DNA of 64,000 nt from Parafrankia irregularis (GCF_001536285.1 NZ_FAOZ01000007.1:199360-263359), one strand, 5' to 3'. Positions 33,571 to 43,518 are shown, counted from the stretch's first letter. The notes: generated by a model not told the origin, from the sequence alone. Program-made: numbers and translations.

Positions 33571-34431
33571 TCAGTCGCCCCGGACGTACGGATAGATACG
33601 GGTGAAGTCGACACCCGGCTCCGCGTCGGCGAATGCCTCCCACAACGATGACGTGACCGTGCCCATCGACAGCGGCCCGTCCAGCTCGCGCACCTCGCCG
33701 AGATACAGGCGCAGGTCCTTCGCCATCAGCGAGTTCGTGAATCCGGCGGCGTAGTTCCCGGTCAGGACCTGACGCGGGAACTTCTCCGCGGTCGCGTTGT
33801 TCTGCCCGCTCGCGGAATTGAGCACGTCCAGCATCGTGGCCATATCCAGGCCGGCGGCCGTCCCGAACGCCACCGCCTCGCTGGTGGCGGCGAGCGCCAC
33901 CGCGGCGAGGAAGTTGTTCGCCAGTTTGAGGGCCTGGGCGAGCCCGGGGCGCTCGCCCACCCGGCGCCGGCGGTCGGTGAGCGCGGCCAGGACCGGTTCC
34001 GCCCGGGCGCACGCCTCGTCCGTGCCGGCGTACATCACCGTCAGCGTCCGCGCCCGGGCACCGGCAACACCGCCGGACACCGGCGCGTCGACATGGCCGA
34101 TGCCGCGGGCGGCGAGCAGATCGGTGATGCGCCCGGCGGCGCTCACCCCGATCGTCGACGTGTCGATGACCAGCGTGACCCGCCGGTCGGTGGCGTCGGC
34201 GAGCTGGGCGGTGACCTTCTCGGAGACGGTGCCGTCGGGCAGGCTCAGCACGACGACCTCGGCGGCCCGGGCCACGGAGGCGACGTCCTCGACGAAGGTG
34301 GTGCCCTGCGGTGCGCGCGCCGGACCGGCGGCGTCGTGCACCACCAGGTCGACACCGGTCGCCGCCACGTTCGCGGCGAGCGCGCCGCCCATGTTCCCGA
34401 GCCCGACGAACCCGACGCTCGGCCCGGTCAC
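33571..34431 (-). CDS. NAD(P)-dependent beta-hydroxyacid dehydrogenase (3-hydroxyisobutyrate dehydrogenase family)
   Basis: 286 residues. The Rossmann start VGFVGLGNMGGALAANVAA, the substrate-loop DAPVSGGVAGARARTLT and the catalytic Lys in LKLANNFLAAVALAATSEA are typical of the 6-PGDH-like 3-hydroxyisobutyrate / tartronate-semialdehyde reductase family. It oxidises a 3-hydroxy acid to the semialdehyde or the reverse. GTG 34431 overlaps the CMD gene stop. Together with the ALDH and ACAD upstream it is compatible with a branched short-chain acid route. Confidence 0.9.
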   Translation of the reverse strand: MTGPSVGFVGLGNMGGALAANVAATGVDLVVHDAAGPARAPQGTTFVEDVASVARAAEVVVLSLPDGTVSEKVTAQLADATDRRVTLVIDTSTIGVSAAGRITDLLAARGIGHVDAPVSGGVAGARARTLTVMYAGTDEACARAEPVLAALTDRRRRVGERPGLAQALKLANNFLAAVALAATSEAVAFGTAAGLDMATMLDVLNSASGQNNATAEKFPRQVLTGNYAAGFTNSLMAKDLRLYLGEVRELDGPLSMGTVTSSLWEAFADAEPGVDFTRIYPYVRGD

Positions 34432-34811
34432 TGCCCGGCGCGTTCTGCCCGCAGGGCCCTGACCGCGCGGCGGGCCGAGATCGCCGCCGGCGCGCCGCAG
34501 TAGGCCGCGACCTGGAACAGCAGTTCGTCGATCTCCGCGTCGCTCACGCCGGTGCGGCTCGACGAGCTCGCGTGCAGGCGGAACTCCTCCATCCGGCCCA
34601 GCGCCGCGGTCATCGCCATCACCAGCAGGCTGCGGTCCCGGGTGGACAACACCCCCTCCCGGGTCCACACCCCCCAGGCCTGCGCGGTGATGTGGTCCTG
34701 GAACTGCTGGCTGATCTCATCGGTGTCACCGGTGGCGCTGTCCACGTAGGCGTCGCCCAGCATGGCCCGGCGCATGGCGTAGGCGGCACGAAGCTGCTCG
34801 CTGCGTTCCAT
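34428..34811 (-). CDS. carboxymuconolactone decarboxylase family protein
   Basis: 127 residues of the CMD/AhpD all-helical fold: LSTRDRSLLVMAMTAALGRMEEFRLH and VSDAEIDELLFQVAAYCGAPAAISA. It lacks the CxxC of AhpD, having a single Cys in AYCGAP, so it is of the PcaC-like decarboxylase or unknown CMD group. ATG 34811 was preferred to the GTG/ATG of the longer frame, whose extra 18 residues are low-complexity. It is the third gene of the ACAD-ALDH-CMD-dehydrogenase operon. Confidence 0.87.
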   Translation of the reverse strand: MERSEQLRAAYAMRRAMLGDAYVDSATGDTDEISQQFQDHITAQAWGVWTREGVLSTRDRSLLVMAMTAALGRMEEFRLHASSSSRTGVSDAEIDELLFQVAAYCGAPAAISARRAVRALRAERAGQ

Positions 34812-34891
34812 GGTCGATTCAGATCCTTCCCTGGTGCCGGTGGTGCTATCAGGACGTGCTCTCAACAGGTGCCCTCAGTAGACAGGTGCCC

Positions 34892-36313
34892 TCAGTAGAG
34901 GGACAGGCTGACGGTCTTCACCCGGGCGTACTCGGCCAGGGCCTCCAGCCCCTTCTCCCGCCCGTACCCGCTGGCCTTGTAGCCCCCGAACGGTGTCTCG
35001 ATCGTCATCGGCCCGCCGTTCACCGCGACCTGCCCGGCGTCGATGCGCTCGGCGAGACGCAGCCCGCGCGCGACGTCGCCGCTCCACACACTGCCGACCA
35101 GGCCGTACTCGGAGTCGTTCGCCAGCGTGAGCGCCTCGCTCTCGTCGTCGAACGGCATCGTGACCAGCACCGGGCCGAAGATCTCCTCCCGGGCGACCGG
35201 CAGGTCCGGCGTCACCCCGGCGTAGACCGTGGGACGCAGGTAGAAGCCCCGGGCTCCCGGTCCGTCCAGGTACGGCCCGCCGCCGGTCACCGGCTCCAGC
35301 CCGGACGCCCTCGTCGCCGCGAAGAAGTCCAGGACCTTCGTGTACTGCGCCTCGGTGATGATCGGGCCGAAGTCGACGCCCGGGATGAGGCGCTCCACGC
35401 CGGCGACCACCCGCTCCACGAACGCGTCGTGCACGGACGCCTCGACGAGCAGGCGGGTGGTCGCGGAACAGACCTGCCCCGCGTTGGTCGCCGCCGACGC
35501 GACCGCCGCGGCGGCGGCCCGCTCCAGATCGGCGTCGGCGAACACCAGCAGCGGGGACTTGCCGCCGAGCTCAAGGGTCACCGGAACCAGCCGGTCGGCG
35601 GCAATCCGTGCCAGGTACCGGCCGGTGGGCACCGATCCGGTGAAAGTGATCCGCCCGACCCGCGGATCCGTCGCCAGCGGCGTGCCGACCTCCGGACCCG
35701 TCCCCGTCACCACGTTCAGCACCCCGTCCGGCAGACCGGCCTCGCTGGCGAGCCTGGCCAGGCACACCGTGGAGGCCGAGGTCAGCTCCGAGGGCTTGGC
35801 GACCACGGCGTTGCCCGCCGCCAGCGCCGGGGCCAGCGCCCGGCAGGCCTGGTTCAACGGCAGGTTCCACGGGGTGATCACCGCGATGATTCCGTACGGT
35901 TCGAGCCGGGTGTAGGTGTGGCTCGCGCCGCCCTGGTCGATCACGCGGCCGTGGTGGGCCCGCAACACCCCCGCGTAGTACCGGAAATAGGCGGCCGACA
36001 TCTCGATCTCGGTCTTGAGCTGGCGCGGAACCTTGCCGGTGGCGGCCCCCTCCAGCTCCGTCAGCTCGGGCGCGTGCGCGTCCATGGCGTCGGCGACACG
36101 CAGCAGGATCTCGCCCCGGTCCGCTCCGGAGCGCCGCGCCCAGTCCGGCTGCGCCGCCGCTGCCGCCGTGACGGCATGCTCGACGTCCGCGCCGGAACCC
36201 GCGGCGATCTCGTCGCCGGGCTCGCGGGTCGCCGGCTCCAGCGTGGGCAGGTAGCCCCCGCCGGCCGGCACCACCGCCTTGCCGTCGATCCAGTGATCAT
36301 GGCGAACGGGCAC
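34892..36313 (-). CDS. aldehyde dehydrogenase (NAD(P)+)
   Basis: 473 residues. Typical ALDH motifs: VITPWNLPLNQACRALAPALAAGN, ITFTGSVPTGRY (cofactor), ELGGKSPL (general-base Glu), NAGQVCSATTRLLV (catalytic Cys) and EEIFGPVL. The C-terminus ETPFGGYKASGYGREKGLEAL is standard. It oxidises an aldehyde or semialdehyde to the acid. It starts at GTG 36313, 42 bp after the ACAD stop, and is followed by the CMD gene after 80 bp. Confidence 0.93.
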   Translation of the reverse strand: MPVRHDHWIDGKAVVPAGGGYLPTLEPATREPGDEIAAGSGADVEHAVTAAAAAQPDWARRSGADRGEILLRVADAMDAHAPELTELEGAATGKVPRQLKTEIEMSAAYFRYYAGVLRAHHGRVIDQGGASHTYTRLEPYGIIAVITPWNLPLNQACRALAPALAAGNAVVAKPSELTSASTVCLARLASEAGLPDGVLNVVTGTGPEVGTPLATDPRVGRITFTGSVPTGRYLARIAADRLVPVTLELGGKSPLLVFADADLERAAAAAVASAATNAGQVCSATTRLLVEASVHDAFVERVVAGVERLIPGVDFGPIITEAQYTKVLDFFAATRASGLEPVTGGGPYLDGPGARGFYLRPTVYAGVTPDLPVAREEIFGPVLVTMPFDDESEALTLANDSEYGLVGSVWSGDVARGLRLAERIDAGQVAVNGGPMTIETPFGGYKASGYGREKGLEALAEYARVKTVSLSLY

Positions 36314-36355
36314 GTCAGGTCACCTCCGGGAGCGTCGCGGTCGGATCAGGAGACG

Positions 36356-37495
36356 TCACAGCCCGAGCGACTTCGCGATGATCGTCTTCATCACCTCGCT
36401 GGAACCGCCGTAGATCCGACCGACGCGCGCATCGGCCCACGCCCGCGCCACCGGGTACTCGTTGATGTAGCCGTAGCCGCCGAACAACTGCAGGCAGGCG
36501 TCGATCACGCGGCCCTGCATCTCCGTGCAGTAGAGCTTGACCTTCGCCGCGTCCGCCGGCGTCGCCTCGCCGGCCACATGAGCGAGCAGGACCTGGTCCA
36601 GCAGCGCCTGCCCCGCGTCGACCTCCGTCGCGGCGCCGGCGAGCACGAACTTGGTGTTCTGGAAGGTGTTGAGGGTCTTGCCGAACAGCTTGCGGCCGTT
36701 GACGTACTCGACGGTCTGCTCGACGATCGACGCCGCCGCGCCCTGGGCGTTGATCGCGATCGAGAGCCGCTCCTGGACGAGGTGCGAGGTCAGGTAGGTG
36801 AACCCCTGGCCCTCCTCGCCGAGCAGGTTCTCCGCCGGCACCCGCACGTCGTCGAAGAAGATCTCCACCGCTTCCTGGATGTGCAGCCCGATCTTGTGCA
36901 GCGGCGCCCCGCGGCTGACTCCCGGAAGGTCGCCGGGGATGACCAGCAGCGACAGGCCGGCGTGGCGCTGCGTCGGGTCCGTCTTCACCGCGGTGAGGAA
37001 CAGATCGGCGTTCAGGCCACCGGTGATGAACGTCTTGGACCCGTTCACCACGTAGTGGTCGCCGTCGCGGCGCGCGGAGGTGGACATACCGGCGAGATCC
37101 GACCCCGCGCCCGGCTCCGTCAGCGCCAGCGCCGCGACCAGTTCACCGCTCGCCAGTCCCGGCAGCCAGCGCTGCTTCTGCTCGGCGTTGCCGTGGTCGA
37201 CGAAATACGGCACGGAGATGTCGGCGTGGATGCGCAGCGGGCCCAGCGCATAGCCGGCCCGGGCGGCCTCCTCGGTGACGACGGCGTTGAACAGGAAATC
37301 GGCGCCGCCGCCGCCGTACTCCTCCGGAATGCAAAGCCCCAGAATTCCGAGGTCGCCGGCCTTGTTGTAGAAGTCGCGTGGTGGAAGGCCGGCCTCCTCC
37401 CATTCGTTGTAATGGGCCCCGATCTCCTTTTCGAAAAAGGACCTGACTGCGGCCCGGAAAGCGTCGTGTTCGGGGCCGTAGACCGTGCGTCGCAT
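36356..37495 (-). CDS. acyl-CoA dehydrogenase
   Basis: 379 residues, a normal-length ACAD: ALALTEPGAGSDLAGM, NGSKTFITGGLNADLFL, QRKAFG-like GRKLFGKTLNTFQNTKF and LQLFGGYGYINEYPVARAWADARVGRIYGGSSEV. The YEGT position reads YGGS, but a Glu in the helix-G segment IVEQTVEYV matches the alternative catalytic base of long-chain and isovaleryl dehydrogenases. ATG 37495 was chosen because it starts the family's N-terminus; the longer frame is a Pro/Arg-rich read-through. It is the promoter-proximal gene of a four-gene minus-strand operon. Confidence 0.92.
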   Translation of the reverse strand: MRRTVYGPEHDAFRAAVRSFFEKEIGAHYNEWEEAGLPPRDFYNKAGDLGILGLCIPEEYGGGGADFLFNAVVTEEAARAGYALGPLRIHADISVPYFVDHGNAEQKQRWLPGLASGELVAALALTEPGAGSDLAGMSTSARRDGDHYVVNGSKTFITGGLNADLFLTAVKTDPTQRHAGLSLLVIPGDLPGVSRGAPLHKIGLHIQEAVEIFFDDVRVPAENLLGEEGQGFTYLTSHLVQERLSIAINAQGAAASIVEQTVEYVNGRKLFGKTLNTFQNTKFVLAGAATEVDAGQALLDQVLLAHVAGEATPADAAKVKLYCTEMQGRVIDACLQLFGGYGYINEYPVARAWADARVGRIYGGSSEVMKTIIAKSLGL

Positions 37496-38420
37496 CCGGT
37501 CACCCTCTCGCGGTCGGGGCGGATACCATCCGCCGTGGAGTTGAAGGGAACTGAAAGGAGTTGAAAGGCGGGAAAAGGAGGCCTGGCAGGCAGGGCGCCG
37601 AGGCGGACTCGGCGGATCACGCTGCCCTCGCGGGGCTGCTACCAGCTGTTGGGCCACCGCCGCCTCCCCGAACGCAGGTCAGGGTGGTGGGCCGCCTACG
37701 GTGTTCGCGCCGACCATGAAATCCCGCGCAGGCGTTCCGTTTCGCCGCCGACGCGCGTGGACACTAATCCGGGCTCGGTGGTCTGGCGGCCCGGTGAGAA
37801 TCCGTCGGTGACGATCCGGGTGACCTTCGGCGCTGACCTCGCCGTCGACAGCATCGGTCGGATGCCTCCAGGTCGCCTCGGGCGGGTTCGCCGCGGACGG
37901 TTCGCGGCAGGAATTGCGCGGTCGCGCGCCGGTGGATCGCTGCTTAACGTACCGTCGTGCCCCGGACGCAGTCCAGCGCAGAGTTCGTTGATCCGTGGGC
38001 GGTCGCCGCACTAATTGCCGCGATGACGGAAGGTGCCGGCACGCGCCGCCGGGGGTTACGGCAGTCGTGGCGGGCGCGGCGACGGGCGCCGCGCCGCTGT
38101 GCCGCCGGCTCGTGCCGCCGGGTGGCGGGGGCGTGCTGGGCGGCTCCCTAGGGGCGGAACCTGTTCGGGTGAGGTTCACCAACACGGATGTGAGTCTCTG
38201 CTAACGTAAGCCGTCGCCTGAAAGGTGGCATGCGTGCCGCATCCCCCGGAGCACTGTTCGCCACCAGCCGCTCCCCGGGCGTCGTGTCCTGTCCGGCACG
38301 AGGGCCCGTGAGGTCGCCGAGCGGCGGCGCGGAGATCCGGCGGCGCCCAGCGACTGTTGTTGCCTGCTTGCAGTGGACGGATGAGAACCGGCACCGATGC
38401 GCGAGTGAGGGGTGGACAGG
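37496..38420. other. divergent intergenic region, no gene seen
   Basis: This 925-bp region between the ACAD operon (-) and the CoA-transferase operon (+) shows no frame with convincing codon use. A purine-rich direct-repeat tract, with GTTGAAGGGAACTGAAAGG and similar units, lies at about 37536-37582, directly upstream of the ACAD gene. The rest shows nothing recognisable. Confidence 0.7.
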
Positions 38421-39164
38421 TTGGACAAGGTGGTTCCGAGCGCGGCGCTCGCCGTGGCGGACGTCCCTGACGGGGCGTCGCTGGCCGTGGGCGGGTTCGG
38501 GCTCTGCGGCATCCCGAGCGGCCTCATCCGCGCGCTTCTTGACGCGGGCCCCAAGGACCTTGAGACGGTGAGCAACAACTGCGGCGTGGACGACTGGGGC
38601 CTCGGCCTGCTGCTGCGGGCGGGCCGGATCCGTCGCACCACCGGCTCGTACGTGGGGGAGAACAAGGAGTTCGAGCGCCAGTTCCTCGCCGGTGAGCTCG
38701 AGGTCGAGCTCGTCCCGCAGGGCACGCTCGCCGAGAGGCTCCGGGCCGGCGGTGCGGGGATCCCCGCCTTCTACACCCCGGCCGGCGTCGGCACCCAGGT
38801 CGCGGACGGCGGTCTGCCCTGGCTCTACGACGGCTCCGGTGGTGTCGCGGTCGCCTCGCCGCCCAAGGAGACCCGCGAGTTCGACGGCAGGAGCTACGTG
38901 CTCGAGCGCGGGATCGTCTGCGACTTCGCGTTCGTCCACGCCTGGAAGGGCGACCGGCACGGCAACCTCGTCTACCGGGCCAGCGCCGCGAACTTCAACC
39001 CGCTGTGCGCGACCGCCGGCCGGGTGACCATCGCCGAGGTCGAGGAACTGGTGGAGCCCGGCGAGCTCGACCCCGCCCAGGTGCACACCCCGGGCATCTT
39101 CGTGCAGCGTGTCGTGCACGTGCCCGACACCCAGAAGCGGATCGAGAAGCGGACGGTGAGCTGA
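38421..39164 (+). CDS. 3-oxoacid CoA-transferase subunit A
   Basis: 247 residues of family I CoA-transferase alpha subunit: [52 protein letters not shown] and [19 protein letters not shown]. With subunit B it moves CoA between succinyl-CoA and a 3-oxo acid such as acetoacetate or 3-oxoadipate. TTG 38421 gives the family's usual MDKVV start and has AGGGG upstream; GTG 38412 is the alternative. One base separates it from subunit B. Confidence 0.92.
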   Translation: MDKVVPSAALAVADVPDGASLAVGGFGLCGIPSGLIRALLDAGPKDLETVSNNCGVDDWGLGLLLRAGRIRRTTGSYVGENKEFERQFLAGELEVELVPQGTLAERLRAGGAGIPAFYTPAGVGTQVADGGLPWLYDGSGGVAVASPPKETREFDGRSYVLERGIVCDFAFVHAWKGDRHGNLVYRASAANFNPLCATAGRVTIAEVEELVEPGELDPAQVHTPGIFVQRVVHVPDTQKRIEKRTVS

Positions 39165-39165
39165 C

Positions 39166-39813
39166 ATGGCCCTGACTCGTACCGAGCTCGCGGCCCGCGT
39201 CGCCAGGGAGCTGGAAAGCGGGCAGTACGTGAACCTGGGCATCGGCCTGCCGACCCTGGTTCCGAACTATCTGCCCGCCGGCGTGACCGTGGTGCTGCAC
39301 AGCGAGAACGGAATCCTCGGCGTCGGCCCCTACCCGGTGGAGAGCGCCGTCGACCCGGATCTGATCAACGCCGGCAAGGAGACGGTCACCGTACTGCCCG
39401 GCGCGTCCTTCTTCGACTCGGCCACATCGTTCGGGATGATCCGCGGCGGTCACGTCGACGTCGCCGTCCTCGGGGCGATGCAGGTCTCCCGCGCCGGAGA
39501 CCTGGCGAACTGGATGATCCCCGGCAAGATGGTCAAGGGCATGGGCGGCGCGATGGACCTCGTGCACGGCGCCCGGCACGTGATCGTCATGATGGAGCAC
39601 GTCGCCCGCGACGGCAGCCACAAGATCGTCGACGAGTGCACCCTGCCGCTGACCGGCCGTGCCTGCGCGCACCAGATCATCACCGACCTGGCCGTCATCG
39701 ACGTCGTGGTCGGCGGCGGTCTCGTGCTCCGGGAGACCGCTCCCGGCGTGACAGTCGACGACGTGCGCGCTGCCACCGGCACCGAACTCACCGTCGACCT
39801 GATCTCCGTCTGA
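39166..39813 (+). CDS. 3-oxoacid CoA-transferase subunit B
   Basis: 215 residues. The catalytic Glu is in [13 protein letters not shown] near residue 46, and the [29 protein letters not shown] and [17 protein letters not shown] blocks are characteristic. It completes the heteromeric succinyl-CoA:3-oxoacid CoA-transferase with the preceding gene. A perfect hairpin terminator follows at 39869. Confidence 0.94.
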   Translation: MALTRTELAARVARELESGQYVNLGIGLPTLVPNYLPAGVTVVLHSENGILGVGPYPVESAVDPDLINAGKETVTVLPGASFFDSATSFGMIRGGHVDVAVLGAMQVSRAGDLANWMIPGKMVKGMGGAMDLVHGARHVIVMMEHVARDGSHKIVDECTLPLTGRACAHQIITDLAVIDVVVGGGLVLRETAPGVTVDDVRAATGTELTVDLISV

Positions 39814-40272
39814 CCGGCGGCCGGCCGCAGCGAGATCCGCCAGGATCCGCGCCCCCCGCGACCTGGGAGCGTGGGGCGGTTCCGCTGAACCGCCCCACGC
39901 GTCGCGGGCGGCCTGGCCCGCAGGGGTGCGCACCGCCTGTTTCAGATCCCCGGTTCGTGGTGGATCTTCAAGGCCGACCAGACCGCCAGCCGTACGGTCG
40001 CGCGCCGAAGGGCTGGCCGCCTCCGCTGTTTCGAGGTGACCAGCCCCGGGCGCTGCCGAGGGTTCAGCTCACGTACCTCCCTCGCCTCCGCGGGCCGGAT
40101 TCCCGTCACAAGCAGACATGTTTCCTCCGCGTCCGTAGTCGGTGACCGCCAGGGCTCGCCCCGTACGCCGAGCCCTGGCCGCCGCTTCCGCCGGCAGGCG
40201 GCTCACGGCGAACGGAACTCTGGCTCGATGTGCGAGGCGAGCCCTGACGGCCACCGCCCCACCGGCCGCCAT
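39814..40272. other. convergent spacer with terminator
   Basis: Apart from the hairpin at 39869-39900, this 459-bp spacer shows no gene or repeat that can be supported. Confidence 0.7.
39869..39900 (+). terminator. hairpin terminator of the CoA-transferase operon
   Basis: GCGTGGGGCGGTTC (39869-39882), loop CGCT, GAACCGCCCCACGC (39887-39900): a perfect 14-bp stem 55 bp after the stop. Confidence 0.85.
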
Positions 40273-41001
40273 TCAGAGGGCCCTGCGGGTGATCGTCCAC
40301 TCGTAGCGACGGCCCTGTGGGCTGGGGTCTCGCCACTCCACGACCCACTCGCCGGTTTCTGAGCGGTCGGGGCCTTTGACGGTCCCGTATCCGTTGCGTT
40401 CGGTGACACCTGGCTTGAAGCCCGGGTCGGCGAAGACGAACGTGATCGTGAAGTCGGTCAGCGGCGATCTGCCGTTGGACGGCATGATGTCGTTCCAGAC
40501 AAGGCGGTCGCGGTCCTTCTCGCGTAGTTCGTTCCAGAGACCGCGCGGCCGGTACCAGAAACGCCAGACCGTGGGTTTGGTCAGGGTCGGGGTGAAGATG
40601 AGCCAGATCTGCAGGTACTCCTGGTGGAGCATCGGCCGGGCCCGTACGAGCACCTGCCCGTCGTCGCTCTCGTCCACCGAGCAGTCGAACTCGATGTCAC
40701 GCAGGCGGTCGGGCCGGCGCCAGTGGTACGGCATGATCGGCCTGATCAGCCGGTTCACAACCTGCGAGTTCGGCGTGACATGAACCTCCTCCTCCACCCG
40801 GTCGTCGTCCTTGGTCCGCCCGATCGTGATCCTGACGTGGACGACCTCGTCGTGGGGCGCGGCCTGGCGGGTGACCACGTCCTCGATATCGCAGATAACG
40901 TCCTCCGTGGACGTCGAATCTTTCACCCGGGAAATCCGGTAGTAGTTCGAGAAGGTGTAGACGAGATATAGTGTCAAGAGCGCTGTAATTGCGCGCAGCA
41001 C
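40273..41001 (-). CDS. membrane-anchored protein of unknown function
   Basis: 242 residues from GTG 41001. One transmembrane helix near the N-terminus (ITALLTLYLVYTFSNYY) is followed by a soluble, charged beta-rich domain (DEVVHVRITIGRTKDDD, WLIFTPTLTKPTVWRFWYRP, WTITRRAL). No family is recognised. The same frame stays open to 41118 and reads as another hydrophobic segment (DAAAFLFTVGGGVSSLAGLT) without any ATG, GTG or TTG, so the true N-terminus may be longer by up to 39 codons via a rare start or a frameshift. It is convergent with the CoA-transferase operon and otherwise isolated. Confidence 0.75.
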   Translation of the reverse strand: MLRAITALLTLYLVYTFSNYYRISRVKDSTSTEDVICDIEDVVTRQAAPHDEVVHVRITIGRTKDDDRVEEEVHVTPNSQVVNRLIRPIMPYHWRRPDRLRDIEFDCSVDESDDGQVLVRARPMLHQEYLQIWLIFTPTLTKPTVWRFWYRPRGLWNELREKDRDRLVWNDIMPSNGRSPLTDFTITFVFADPGFKPGVTERNGYGTVKGPDRSETGEWVVEWRDPSPQGRRYEWTITRRAL

Positions 41002-41118
41002 GATCTGTGCGGTTCCCGCCGTCAGGCCGGCGAGCGAGCTGACGCCGCCGCCGACGGTGAACAGGAAGGCCGCTGCGTCGCGGAGGCCAGCCCACGGACG
41101 GACGCTGACGGTTGGTGC

Positions 41119-42441
41119 TCACCGGGGGTGCCTCACGCCTTCGTTCAGGGGCGCCACCGCCACCGCCACCGCCATCTTCGGCGAGAGCGCCTGGTGGGCA
41201 CGTATCTGGGCGAGATCCTGCGGCGGATTCTCGTGGCGCCCACCGTGTGTAGGCGTCGAATGGTTGAGCCTGGGCGGCCTGAAGTGCATCAGGGCTGTTC
41301 GCGCACCTGAATCTTGCTTGTCAGAAAAACCCTCACCCCAAAGGGTTGTTACGTTGAGTAATTCTTCTTGCACTGTGGGGGTTTCACGGTGCAGAATCAA
41401 GATGCGTCGGGCTGAAGAAATGCCTGGCTGCATGGGCACATGCCTGTCGGGGGGAAGCGAAATGGTCGAAGCGGTGCGGGTGACGGCGTGTTCAGGCGGC
41501 GAATCGCCACCGAACGGCCCGGGCCAAGGTGGCGAGGGTGGTCAGGCCCCGTCCGTGGCAGGGCCCAGGCCGGCGATGCAGGTCCTCGAAGGGCTCCGCG
41601 GTCGTGATGACGCGGTACGGCTACCGTTCGGTGGGCGGCTACCGGCCGGTTTCTTCCTGGCGGCTTCTCTTCTTGCCGGGGCTTTCCTGTTGCTTCTCGT
41701 GGTGGTGCCGATCAACAGGTAAGCGATGGCCGGCTCCGGCCGGGAACCTTTCTGGTGATCCGGCTCACCGGGGGTGCGGCTCCGCCTGGGTCGGTACTGC
41801 CGGCCTGAACCACGACAGATGTCCGCGTGTGCCTGCGGGTGCAGCAAAGACGCGCATCGCTCCTCTTCCTGACGGAGTGCGAGATGCCGGCCGCACGGGA
41901 TTCAGGTGCCGTCGAATCCCGTGCCGTCGAAGTCATCATGCGGATGTGATCTTGGTGCGGTGAGGGGCCGGAAGGCTCTTCGCCGCGCACTGACCGGCTC
42001 AGAATACCCAGGCGCCGCTGGATGGCAAGTAGATGCCGGAGATGTGACTTGACCCGGCGTGCCGGCTGTCGGTGTTTAGTGGCGCACTCGAGGGTGTCTG
42101 CCTGCGCATTCGGCCGCGCCAATACCGGTCGTGACCAGAGAACTCCGAACTGTTCCCGGCCAATTGGCTGCAAGAAAGTTTTTCGGAGTGAGATCGCGCA
42201 TGCGAGAATTTCGCTTCGATTCCGCGGGATCAATGTTCTCCGCGGCGCGCAGTGAGCCTGCCGTTCGCGGTTCCGCGGGCATCGCCTCGGTCCGGAAACC
42301 CACGGCGGCTACTGTCTCGTCAGATCCGGTCACGGCCGGTGGGCAGCCCGGCTGAGGGCAACCCACCGGCGGCGTACCGGCCCGGTGTGGTGCGCTGTGC
42401 GGATCCCGCGGGATGGCTGCGGCGCGCCGGCCGGTTCCCCG
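41119..42441. other. 1.3-kb region without a convincing gene
   Basis: Composition is irregular and somewhat AT-richer than the neighbours. Seen here: a GCCACC simple repeat near 41151-41175, an AACCCT...AGGGTT hairpin near 41335, and a possible 48-residue single-helix membrane peptide at 41576-41722 that lacks a clear ribosome site. No frame shows normal codon bias over its length. It may contain remnants of lost genes. Confidence 0.6.
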
Positions 42442-43092
42442 TTACAGGGAGGCGACGGCCTCGGGATCGCCCTGGATCTCCACCTGGGCAGCCGAGCGCC
42501 GCCCGAACGCGTGCAGCAGAATTTCCTCCGGCACCCCGGAGATGATCACTGTCGGGGTGCCGCGGCGCAGGACCCGCCGGGCGCCGGTGTCGGTGCGCTC
42601 GGCGATCACCTCCGCGCTGGTGCCGCGGTACCCGGTGCGCCCGAGCAGCCGCAGCGCCGACCAGACGCGCTCCCGCGACACGGGGTCGAGCGCCCGCGGG
42701 GTGAAGCCCGGGACGGCGCGGTCCACATCGGCGTAGTGGACGTAGAACTCGTTGACATTGGTCGCGTCGTCGAAGCGGCGCAGCCGGGACGGGTTCCACC
42801 GCGCGGGCCCGCTTCGGAACAGTCCCACCAGCTCCGCGAAGCTGTGCGCCTGCCCCGTCGAGCGCTCGGCACGCTCGGTGACGCCGTGCAGGGCGGGGAT
42901 CACCAGGCCAGGCCCGGCGCGGGGGACGCGCTCGCGGGTCACGAGGTGGGCGACGAGGTCGTGGGTCGTCCAGCCGGTGCACAGCGTCGGCCGCTCCGGC
43001 CCGACCTCGGTGAGCAGATCGGCCAGCAGGGCCCGCTCGACCCGCGCCCGGCCGGTTCCGCCGGCGGAACCGGCCGCTTCCTCAGACGACAT
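42442..43092 (-). CDS. TIGR03085-like metal-binding protein (maleylpyruvate isomerase/DinB fold)
   Basis: 216 residues. The N-terminal half matches the DinB/MDMPI-like actinobacterial family: RVERALLADLLTEVGPERPTLCTGWTTHDLVAHLV, with His in the metal-binding helices. The C-terminal half (TVIISGVPEEILLHAFGRR, VEIQGDPEAVASL) fits the family's second domain. These proteins are related to mycothiol-dependent enzymes. The ATG lies 11 bp inside the ohr gene, so it is likely co-transcribed with ohr and may serve thiol or peroxide metabolism. Confidence 0.85.
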   Translation of the reverse strand: MSSEEAAGSAGGTGRARVERALLADLLTEVGPERPTLCTGWTTHDLVAHLVTRERVPRAGPGLVIPALHGVTERAERSTGQAHSFAELVGLFRSGPARWNPSRLRRFDDATNVNEFYVHYADVDRAVPGFTPRALDPVSRERVWSALRLLGRTGYRGTSAEVIAERTDTGARRVLRRGTPTVIISGVPEEILLHAFGRRSAAQVEIQGDPEAVASL

Positions 43093-43498
43093 TGAGGTCG
43101 ACCTCCACGTTGCCGCTGATGGCGTTCGAGTACGGGCAGACTCCATGCGCCTGCTGGACGAGCGTCTCGGCCGTCGCGCGGTCGAGATTGGGGATGTGGA
43201 CGTCGAGCTCGACCGCGAGACCGAACCCGCCGGTGGGCAGGGTTCCGAGGGACACGCTGGCGGAGACCTGCGACCCCTCCAGGTCGGCGGAAGCGGACTG
43301 GCCGACGAGCTTGAGCGCGGAGTGGAAGCAGGCGGCGTAGCCGGCGGCGAACAGCTGCTCGGGATTGGTGGCGCCGCCGGGGCCGCCCATCTCCTTGGGG
43401 ATCCGGACGTCGACGTTGAGCAGGCCGTCCTCGCTCTCGGTGTGGCCGTTGCGGCCGTCCCCGGAGGCGGTTGCGATCGCCGTGTAGAGAGCATCCAT
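43082..43498 (-). CDS. ohr: organic hydroperoxide resistance protein Ohr
   Basis: 138 residues of the OsmC/Ohr fold with the two reactive cysteines in AAGYAACFHSAL and HGVCPYSNAI. N-terminal TAIATASGDGRNGHTES and NPEQLFAAGYAACF are Ohr-type. It reduces organic and lipid hydroperoxides with a dithiol donor. ATG 43498 has GGGAGGAG upstream. It is divergent from a MarR/OhrR gene, with a 35-bp operator-like palindrome between. Confidence 0.95.
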   Translation of the reverse strand: MDALYTAIATASGDGRNGHTESEDGLLNVDVRIPKEMGGPGGATNPEQLFAAGYAACFHSALKLVGQSASADLEGSQVSASVSLGTLPTGGFGLAVELDVHIPNLDRATAETLVQQAHGVCPYSNAISGNVEVDLNVV

Positions 43499-43518
43499 GA
43501 TCTTTCGGCTCCTCCCGG

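Noticed and set aside
34856-37564. 900-codon plus-strand open frame across the ALDH and ACAD genes
   Set aside because: It lies antisense to two clear enzymes and has no family motif.
37679-38185. Possible gene in the 37.5-38.4 kb gap, minus strand
   Set aside because: Pro/Arg/Thr-rich composition without codon bias or motif.
41576-41722. Possible 48-residue single-helix membrane peptide
   Set aside because: It has a hydrophobic C-terminus but no ribosome site and no neighbours to support it; left uncalled.
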